Assembly: GCA_963575745.1 (NCBI GenBank) | Contig: CAUYUJ010016305.1 | Span: 57,501 to 80,000 of the forward strand | Reading direction: 5' to 3' | DNA length: 22,500 nucleotides | Source: Prorocentrum cordatum | Taxonomy: Eukaryota > Sar > Dinophyceae > Prorocentrales > Prorocentraceae | Shown here: in pieces, positions 16,240 through 22,500 of the stretch | Layout: every line of letters starts with the position of its first letter | Position numbering within the stretch: position 1 is the first letter of the stretch | Position numbers and translations under genes: made by a program | The notes under the pieces: model-generated | Databases searched by the model: none | What the model was told of the DNA's origin: nothing | Seen by the model: the letters and a program-made list of their open reading frames with translations, nothing else

Positions 16240-17450
16240 AATGGACCGCAACCGCACCTGGGCGACACATTTCAAACCGCCCGCGGGCGCGCAACCGCAA
16301 CTGGGCGACACATTTCAACTCGCCCGCGGGCGCGCAACCGCAATTGCACCTGGGCGACACATTTCGACCCGCCCGCGGGCGCGCCACCGCAACCGCAACT
16401 GGGCGACACAGTTCAACCCGCCAGCGGGCGCGCCACCGCAACCGCAACTGGGCGACACATTTCAACCCGCCCGCGGGCGCGCAACCGCAACCGCACCTGG
16501 GCGACACATTTCGACCCGCCCGCGGGCGCGCAACCGTAAGTAATTGGGCGACACATTTTAACCCGCCCGCGGGCGCGCAACCGCAACCGCAACTACGCGA
16601 CACATTTCGACCCGCCCGCGGGCGCGCAACCGCAACCGCACCTGGGCGACACATTTCGACCCGCCCGCGGGCGCGCAACCGAAACAGCAACTGGGCGACA
16701 CATTTCGACCCGCCCGCGGGCGCGCAACCGTATTTGGGCGACACATTTTAATCCGCCCGCGGGCGCGCAACCGCAACCGCAAGCGGGCGAAACATTTCGA
16801 CCCGCACGCGAGCGCGCAACCGCAACCCGCCCGCGGGCGCGCAAGCGCAACCGCACTTGGGCGACACATCTCAACCCGCCCGCGGGCCCGCAACCGCAAG
16901 CGAGCGAAACATTTCAACCCGCCCGCGGGCGCGCAACCGCAACCGCAACCACGCGACACAATTCGACCCGCCCGCGGGCGAGAAACCGCAACCGCAACTG
17001 GGCGACACATTTCGGCCCGCCCGCGGGTGCGCAACCGCAACTGGGCGACACATTTCAAACCGCCGCAGGCGCGCAACCAGTTCAACCCGCCCGCGGGCGC
17101 GCAACCGCAACCGCAACTGGGCGACACATTTCAACCCGCCCGCGGGCGCGCGCAACCGCAACTGGGCGACACATTTCGACCCGCCGCGGGCGCGCAACCG
17201 CAACCGCACCGGGCGACACATTTCAACCCGCCCGCGGGCGCGCAACCGCAACTGGGCGACACATTTCAAGCCGCCCGCGGGCGCGCAACCGCAACCGCAA
17301 CTACGCGACACATTTCAACCCCCGCGGGCGCGCAACCGCAACCGCAAGCGGGCGAAACATTTCAACCCGCCCGCGGGCGCGCAACGGCAACCCCAACGGG
17401 GCGACACATTTCAACCCGCCCGCGGGCGCGCAACCGCAACCGCACCGCTC
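16240..17450 (+). repeat. GC-rich minisatellite, about 47 bp, roughly 26 copies
   Basis: The unit is gggcgacacatttcaaccc, cgcccgcgggcgcg and caaccgcaaccgcaact, with period 44-52. Length varies mainly by the number of caaccg hexamers. Each unit carries the palindrome CGCCCGCGGGCG. Variants recur in the same order (for example actacgcgacac at about 16589 and 17309, agcgggcgaaac at about 16783 and 17347), which suggests higher-order duplication. Frames read His/Arg/Asn/Pro-rich on all strands and are not coding evidence. The array begins inside the end of module y. Confidence 0.95.
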
Positions 17451-17575
17451 ACCTGCCGTCTTCCTCCAGGGGATCTGAGCTGGAGGAAGGGTGGGAGGGA
17501 GGGGGGAGGGAGGAGGGAGGCGGGAGGGAGGAGGAAGTAAGGGGGGAGAGAGGGGAAACGGAGGGAGGGTAGAGA
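17451..17575 (+). repeat. G-rich tract (GGGAGGGAGG)
   Basis: After a short pyrimidine word (gccgtcttcctccagg), the plus strand has many GGGAGG and GGAGGGAGG runs to about 17570. It has strong G-quadruplex potential on the plus strand. Confidence 0.85.
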
Positions 17576-17890
17576 GCTCACAATGATTGGGGGCGGACAG
17601 TTGCTGCCCCCCCGTCCACGCAAGTGGATCCCCACAAGGCTCTAGACCCTGGATTCCTTATCCAAGGCCTCCACGGCCTGCTGGCGGGATGAGTGGGTTA
17701 ACCGCCCCCGAAGGGGGAGACGAGGCTTTAACAAAAACGGTCCGTTGCACAGCCTACTGTGAAGTTTTGGGGGGGCGATGCCACGGGGATCGATTGCGCA
17801 TTCACCCGCGCGCAAGCTGCCCGCGGAAGTAGGTGCATCGGTGCCGTCTTATTCATGCAGTCTGCCGCGTCTCATTCATGATCTGGTGCA
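17576..17890. other. Unassigned sequence
   Basis: No gene is recognised. It has C and G runs at 17610-17615 and 17770-17775. The words cacgcaagtggatccccaca and ggggatcgattgcgcattca have no partner that I can find in the window. Confidence 0.35.
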
Positions 17891-18105
17891 GGAACAGGTG
17901 GAGGAGGATGGGGAGGAGGACGAGGAGGAAGTAAGGGAGGAGGAGGAGGAGGAGGAGGAGGAGCAGCAGCAAAACGAGGAGGAGGAGGAGGAGGACCAGG
18001 ATGGCCAGGAAGAGGACGACGACGGGGAGGGGGATGCCAGGGTGGCGCTGCTTGAGAAGGTGCACGAACGTGTGCTTGTTGCGGAGGACGGAGGAGGATG
18101 AGGTG
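17891..18105 (+). repeat. Purine tract (GAG/GGA)n with a Glu-rich frame
   Basis: GAG/GAC triplets run from about 17897 to 18030 with a cagcagcagca insert at 17965-17972. In one frame (17778-18101) this reads a Glu-rich, acidic peptide followed by ARVALLEKVHERVLVAEDGG. That last part looks more protein-like but is short. The minus strand reads a Leu run. I treat it as a repeat, with weak possibility of a coding remnant. Confidence 0.75.
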
Positions 18106-18289
18106 ATGGACATCAAGGAGGATATGGGCGTGGACGTAAATGTCCGCCTCGCGGCCTCCGGGCGTGACCCGCGGTTTTCCGCCGGGACACTGCAGCGGGG
18201 AATCCCCGCTACACGCTGCTGCCTCTTTTTTCCCCCCCAAGTTGTGACTCCTACTCCATATCATCATCAAGACTTCGGGGTCAGATGCA
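18106..18289. other. Spacer with shared module at its 3' end
   Basis: From 18236 the sequence (caagttgtgactcctactcc, catcaagacttcggggtc) aligns with 1553-1625. The remaining 130 bases contain an agcggggaatccccgct inverted word at about 18193-18209 and are otherwise unassigned. Confidence 0.6.
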
Positions 18290-19720
18290 AATATCGAAGA
18301 CGCCTGCGGCGAATCACCACCGCCCCTTTCCTTTTGGGAGCGCCCTCGTGGCCAAAAGTTGGGTTTGAGCTTGGCCGAGCTATCGGGCCACGCGTTCCCC
18401 GAGTGAGTTTCGAAAGCCTTCGGGGAACACGGAGTCGGGCGAGCTATCGGACCAGGTGGTTTCCGAGCTTGCAGGCCTCCTGGAGGACGTTTTGCAGGGG
18501 TGTTGGGCCATTTTGGAGGCCTCTGGCGGGGCTCTTGGGCAGTGCAAGGTCATATTCAGGCCATTTGGGGCCGTGTTGGGTGCATCTTGGGGCCATATTC
18601 GCCGTTTTGGAGGCCTTTTTGGCCGCCCACAAGAAGACCATACCAAAATCCGTTAAAAACCAAAGGGGCGATCAATGATTTTGGCCTTTTCGGGTTCTTA
18701 GACCTTCTTGGGTCCCTTTTCGGGCAGTCTTAGGCCATCCTGGAGCCATATGAGGCCGTCTTGGAGGCTTTTTGGGCGAATGTCAAGGCATCTTGGACTC
18801 TCTTGAGCTGTTTTTGGGGCATTGTGGGCCCTCGTGAGCCGTTCTTGAGCCATCTGGGAGGCCTGTGGGACTAGTTTGGGGACTCCCTGGGTCGTCGTAG
18901 GCGGTCGGAACACCAAACCCCAGGACAAACACCAATCTTTCAAAAACGTAAGGAAAATGTGGTTCCCTCGGGCCTTCCTGGAACACCTGTTGGTCTCCTG
19001 TGGGGCAATATTGGAACCTTTCGGGCCAATGTTGGGTCATCTTGGCCGTCTGAGCGGCCATGTTGGCCGTGTTGAAGTTCATCTCGACCGTGTTGGAAGC
19101 ATCTTGGAGGCCATCTTGGCCGTCTCGGAGACCGTCTTGGGCGTCTTGGATGACTCTGGAGCCGTCTTGGCGCCATGCTGGGGGCCGTCATCGGGCCATT
19201 TGGGAAGCCTTTTTGGGTGCTCTGGGGGCGATCTCTCTGGCTCCTTAGCCGTCGTGAGCCGTCGGAAGGTTCGAAAATAACCAAAGCCTGAATCCTTCAA
19301 AAACTGATGGAAAACATTGAGTTTGACCGCTTCGGGCTCTCGTGGGAAGCCTCTTGGGCCGTCTTAAAGGCCGCTTGGGGGCCTCTGGGGCCGTATTGGG
19401 CCATCTAGGAGGTTTCTCGCATGAACTTGGAGGCGTCTTGGACTCTCCTGGGACGTCGTGGAGGCTATCGTGGACCATCTTGGGCGAACCTGGAGGCCAT
19501 CTTGACCATTTTGGAAGCCATCTGGGAGCCATCCGGAGCAGGAAAACCTTTTGGAACCACCCTTTTCCGGGCCATTCCGGGACCCGGGCGGGCTGGGCCG
19601 GAACCCCAGGGAGAGGTTTTTTGGAAAAGAACCCAAACAAAAAACGAATGGATTCAGCACGCTGGGCACCCTTGTGATGAATCGACAGGTGGCGGCGGAT
19701 CGAAGACGCCTACGTCGAAG
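18290..19720. repeat. Long satellite unit 1 (about 1.4 kb)
   Basis: The unit opens with tcgaagacgcctgcggcgaa and gagctatcgggcca and a hairpin (18388-18432). It then has T/G-rich core words of the type ggcctcttgggccgtcttgg, broken by T-poor anchors of about 65 bases with gtcggaa, aatcNttcaaaaacNNatgg and gggccttcctgg. Anchors lie at about 18622, 18903 and 19260. It closes with a tail (about 19590-19710) shared with unit 2. The RC of the anchors resembles the anchor of the CCCAAGA family, so this is the same superfamily in the opposite orientation. The Trp/Gly/Leu-rich (plus) and Pro/Arg-rich (minus) frames read through it are repeat products. Confidence 0.9.
18388..18432. repeat. Unit 1 hairpin
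   Basis: gttccccga at 18394-18402 pairs with tcggggaac at 18420-18428, with partial pairing beyond. The loop contains gtttcgaaagcc. The counterpart in unit 2 is at 19794-19840. Confidence 0.8.
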
Positions 19721-22000
19721 CACCGCCGCCGCCTGTCTTGCTGGAATCGCCTATGTGGCCGAACGTGGGGGCCAGACCTGCCAAGCTATCGGACCATGTG
19801 TTCCCCGAATCAGTTTGGAAAGCCTTCGGGGAACACGTGGGCATCTTGAAGGTCATCTTGGTCGTGTGCAGGACATTTTGACCCTTTTCGGGCCTTCTCG
19901 GAGGACGTCTTGGAGGGCTCTTGGACCGTCTTGGAGGCCATCTTGAGCGTCTTGGAGACCTCTTGGGCCGTCTTGGGGGCCTCTTGGGGCCGTCTTGAGC
20001 CTCTTGGGCGATCTTTGGGGGCACTTGGGCCGTCTCGGGCCGTCGGAAGGCCGAAAAAAGTAAATGCGATAATCCTACAAAAACTCATGGGAAGGATTTT
20101 GGCCTCTGCTGCCCTTCCTGGAGGCCCTCTTGGGAGCCTCTTGGGCCGTCTTGGGCCATCTTAGAGCCATCTTCGGCCGTTTTGGTGGGCTCATGGCCCC
20201 TCTGACGCCGTCGGAAGCCATTTGGGAGGCCCCTCTGGGCCGACTTGGGGTCCTCTTGGAATGCTCCAGGGCAGTCTTGGAGGCCATCTTGGGTGTCTTA
20301 AAAGCCTCCTTGGAGGCCTCTTGGGGCCTCTTGGGCCGTTCTGGGGCCATATTGGAGGCCTCTTGGGCGATCTTTTGGGCCTCTTGGGCTGCCTCGGGCC
20401 GTCGGAAAGCCGAAAAGAAGCATATGCCATGATCCTTCAAACACCTAAGGAACATCTTTGTGTTGGGTCTTTTCTGGCCTTCCTTGGGGCCCTCTTGGAG
20501 GCAGTCTTGGGCCAGCTTCGAGCCAACTTCGGCCATATTGGTGTGCTCCTCGCCCGTCTGACGCCGTCGGAAGCCATTTGGGAGGCCTCTCTGGGTCGAC
20601 TTGGGGCCCTCTTGGGGTGCTCCAGGGCCGTCGTAGAGGCCATCTTGGGCGTCTTTGAGGCCTCTTGGGTCGTTTTTGTGGCCCTTTGGGGCCGTCTTGG
20701 GGGCCTCTTGGGCAGTCCTGAGGCCATCGTGGAGGCCTCTTGGGCGCTGTGGGGGCGATCTTGGGGGCCTCTTGGGCCGTCTTGGGTCGTCGGAAAACCG
20801 AAAAGGAGCAAATACGAAGAACCTGTAAACACCTCAGGCAAATACATGAGATTGGCCTCTTCGGGCCCTCCTGGAGGACCTCGTGGAGGCCTCTTGGTCC
20901 GTCTTGGAGGCCTCATGGGCACCTTTTGGACCGTCCTGGGCGGTCTTGAAGGTTTCTTGGGCGGACTTGGGGGCATCTCCTCCTCTCTTGGGCGGACTTG
21001 GAGGCCATCGGAGGCCATCTTGGGCCAACGTGGCCCCTCTTGGAATGCTCCAGGGCCGTTTTGGCAGCCGTCTTGGGCGTCTTGAAGGCCTCCTAGGCAG
21101 TCTTTGGGGCCTCTTGGGGCCGTCTTGGGGGCCTCTTGGGCCGTTCTGGGGCAATCTTGGAGCCCTCTTGGGCGATCTTTGGGGGCTCTTGGGCCGTCTC
21201 GGGCCGTCGGAAAGCCGAAAAGAAGCAAGTGCCAAAATCCTTCCAAAACCTATGGATAATCATGTTTTTCGCCTCTTCTGGCCTTCTGGAGGCGCTCTTG
21301 GAGGCCTCTTGGGCCGTCTTGGGCCAGCTTCGAGCCAACTTCGGCCATCTTGGTGGGCTCCTGGCCCGTCTGACGCCGTCGGAAGCCGTATGGTGGGCCT
21401 CTTTGGGCCGACTTGGGGCCCTCCTGGGGTGCCCCAGGGCCGTCGTAGAGGCCATCTTGGTCGTCTTGGAGGCCTCTTGGCCCATCTTGGGGCCCTCTTG
21501 GGACCGTCTTGGGGGCCTCTTGGGCCGTCTCGGGCCCTCTTGGAGGCCGCGTGGGCGATCTTGGGGGGATCTTGGGGGCCTCTTGGGCCGTCTTGGGTCG
21601 TCGGAAAGCCGAAAAGGCGCAAATGCCAAAATCCATCAAAAACCTATGGAAACTCAATGTTTTTGGCCTCGTCGGGCCTTCCTGGAGGTCCTCTTGGAGG
21701 CCTCTTGGGCCGTCTTGGAGGCCTCTTGCGGGCCTCTTGGGCCGTCTTAGACAATATTGAAACCATCTTGGGCCGTCTTGGATGCATCTTGGAGGCCATC
21801 CTGGGCAATTTTGGCCGTCTTGGGACCATCTTGGGGCGGAACAGGCATTGACTTGTGCAGTTTCCGCGTGGCCGGCGGGACGGGCCGCAGCCCGAGGGGG
21901 AGCTCCTTTGGAAAAAGAGCCAAAACCAAAACCGATAGGATTCGACACGCCAGGCACCCCTGCGATGAATCGATAGGGGGCGGCGGATCGAAAACGGACA
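19697..22000. repeat. Long satellite unit 2 (about 2.3 kb)
   Basis: It repeats the unit 1 layout head to tail: opening tcgaagacgcctacgtcgaa and caagctatcggacca, hairpin, modules, tail. It carries five anchors starting near 20041, 20400, 20788, 21206 and 21600, spaced 359, 388, 418 and 394 bases. The extra length over unit 1 comes from additional core-plus-anchor modules. The closing tail (about 21885-21995) shares with unit 1 ttttggaaaa, aaaaccgataggattc, ggcaccc, gatgaatcga and ggcggcggatcgaa. A following ggatcgaaaacgg at 21985 may be the start of a third, degraded unit. Confidence 0.9.
19794..19840. repeat. Unit 2 hairpin
   Basis: ccatgtgttccccgaa (19794-19809) pairs with ttcggggaacacgtgg (19825-19840), 16 bp with one T-G wobble, around a 15-base loop (tcagtttggaaagcc). 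It is better preserved than its unit 1 counterpart. Confidence 0.9.
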
Positions 22001-22072
22001 CGCGGCGGCTTGGGCCGCCCATGGCCCTCTTTTCCAGTGGCTCTCTCATGCTAATCGTCATGTTCATCCGAG
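22001..22072. other. Unassigned spacer
   Basis: A short stretch between the satellite and the TCC microsatellite, with cggcttgggccgccc as a small inverted word. No gene is seen. Confidence 0.35.
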
Positions 22073-22154
22073 CCTCCCCCTCCTCCTCCTTCTCCCCCTC
22101 CTCCTCCTCCTCCTCCTCCTCCTCCTCCTCCTCCTCCTCCTCCTCCTCCTCCTT
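22073..22154 (+). repeat. TCC microsatellite
   Basis: A nearly pure run of TCC triplets with minor CCC and TTC interruptions in the first 20 bases. Confidence 0.95.
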
Positions 22155-22419
22155 TGCCACTGTGCACGGGTCCCCTTTTTTCCCGATTGCGCATAGAACG
22201 ATGGTGTCATTCGGGGGGGTCAGGTCCGTTTGCACCCGGCGGCAGATGCAGAAAGTCAGCAAATTGGAAATGGATTGGTGGGAGGGGTAGGATGTCAGAT
22301 GTGACGGGCGCACCCAGCTGGCTCTTAACTCCTATCCTCTCCCCTCGTCTTCAGAGGCCACGGTCTCGCCCATCCTGTCTCAACTGAGCCGGGGCGGTTG
22401 GCCGCAGCGGTGGTCGTTC
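22155..22419. other. Unassigned sequence
   Basis: No gene is recognised. The sequence is of mixed composition with a G7 run at 22214-22220. Confidence 0.35.
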
Positions 22420-22500
22420 CTTCCTCCGAGGACGACGACGACGACGGACGACGACGACGACGGCGGCGGGCAGACGACGGACGACAACGGACGACAACGG
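22420..22500 (+). repeat. GAC microsatellite, runs off the window
   Basis: GAC/GGAC triplets with a ggcggcgggc interruption, ending in repeats of ggacgacaac. It resembles the GAC blocks at 12.2-12.7 kb and continues beyond the window edge. Confidence 0.9.

Noticed and set aside
16240-17450. Regularly spaced repeats resembling a CRISPR array
   Set aside because: There are no unique spacers: the whole unit repeats, the period varies from 44 to 52, and no cas-like gene is nearby in what appears to be eukaryotic DNA.
17778-18101. Glu-rich acidic protein
   Set aside because: It is explained by the GAG tract. The more protein-like last 30 residues are too short to support a gene.
18505-18520. gccattttgg words resembling the spliced leader in the right-end satellite, and ttttggctc at 1206-1215
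   Set aside because: Only 9-10 bases match, they lie within repeated core words, and none has a flanking duplication or A run.
18340-21960. Many long open frames on both strands (Trp/Gly/Leu/Ser-rich plus strand, Pro/Arg/Gln-rich minus strand)
   Set aside because: They are read through degenerate satellite words such as ggcctcttgggccgtcttgg, are open in several frames at once and change frame between modules.

Overview
The window looks like intergenic DNA from a large, GC-rich eukaryotic nuclear genome, most likely a dinoflagellate. Three things point there. (1) A broken LINE reverse transcriptase at about 1.85-5.28 kb resembles the non-LTR retrotransposons common in Symbiodiniaceae and Prorocentrum; this is from memory, not a search. 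(2) A 17-base sequence at 3048-3064 matches the 3' part of the dinoflagellate spliced leader (dinoSL) at 15 of 17 positions, exactly where a retroposed cDNA would begin. (3) Gene density is very low and many kinds of repeats are packed together. I see no intact, recognisable host gene, tRNA, rRNA, prokaryotic operon or CRISPR array.

Layout. 0-1.63 kb: a dispersed repeat (241-409) and an array of C/A-rich 'CCCAAGA' repeats. 1.85-5.28 kb: the decayed LINE, split inside its catalytic FVDD region by a 1.25-kb insert with a spliced-leader relic, a short A-run and near-identical 20-bp flanking repeats. 5.28-7.0 kb: mostly unassigned sequence with a 27-base T run and one plausible but unrecognised ORF. 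7.0-8.5 kb: purine tracts followed by a long pyrimidine tract. 8.6-10.5 kb: an 85-bp duplication, mosaic dispersed modules, a Z-DNA-type tract, an 11-bp minisatellite, a 23-bp duplication, and six copies of a 99-bp repeat built around an 18-bp palindrome. 10.5-12.1 kb: unassigned, with a cluster of AGAAGG inverted repeats. 12.2-12.77 kb: a GAC/CACGAC/GGC microsatellite open in many frames. 12.9-14.1 kb: two strong hairpin-forming inverted repeats. 14.1-15.3 kb: G-rich, pyrimidine-rich and GA/TA simple repeats. 15.4-16.24 kb: a second locus of the CCCAAGA family. 16.24-17.45 kb: a minisatellite of about 47 bp, roughly 26 copies. 17.45-18.1 kb: purine tracts. 18.29-22.0 kb: two head-to-tail long units of T/G-rich satellite, each opening with a conserved hairpin and closing with a conserved tail of about 120 bp. 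22.07-22.5 kb: TCC and GAC microsatellites.

The open frames read through the satellites (Trp/Gly/Leu/Pro-rich, Arg/Asp-rich, poly-Glu, poly-Ser and so on) are explained by stop-free short repeats and are not annotated as genes. The most informative story is nested retroposition: a trans-spliced mRNA appears to have been copied and inserted into a LINE reverse transcriptase. The repeat families also share modules across the window, and the same superfamily occurs in opposite orientations at the left/middle loci and at the right end.
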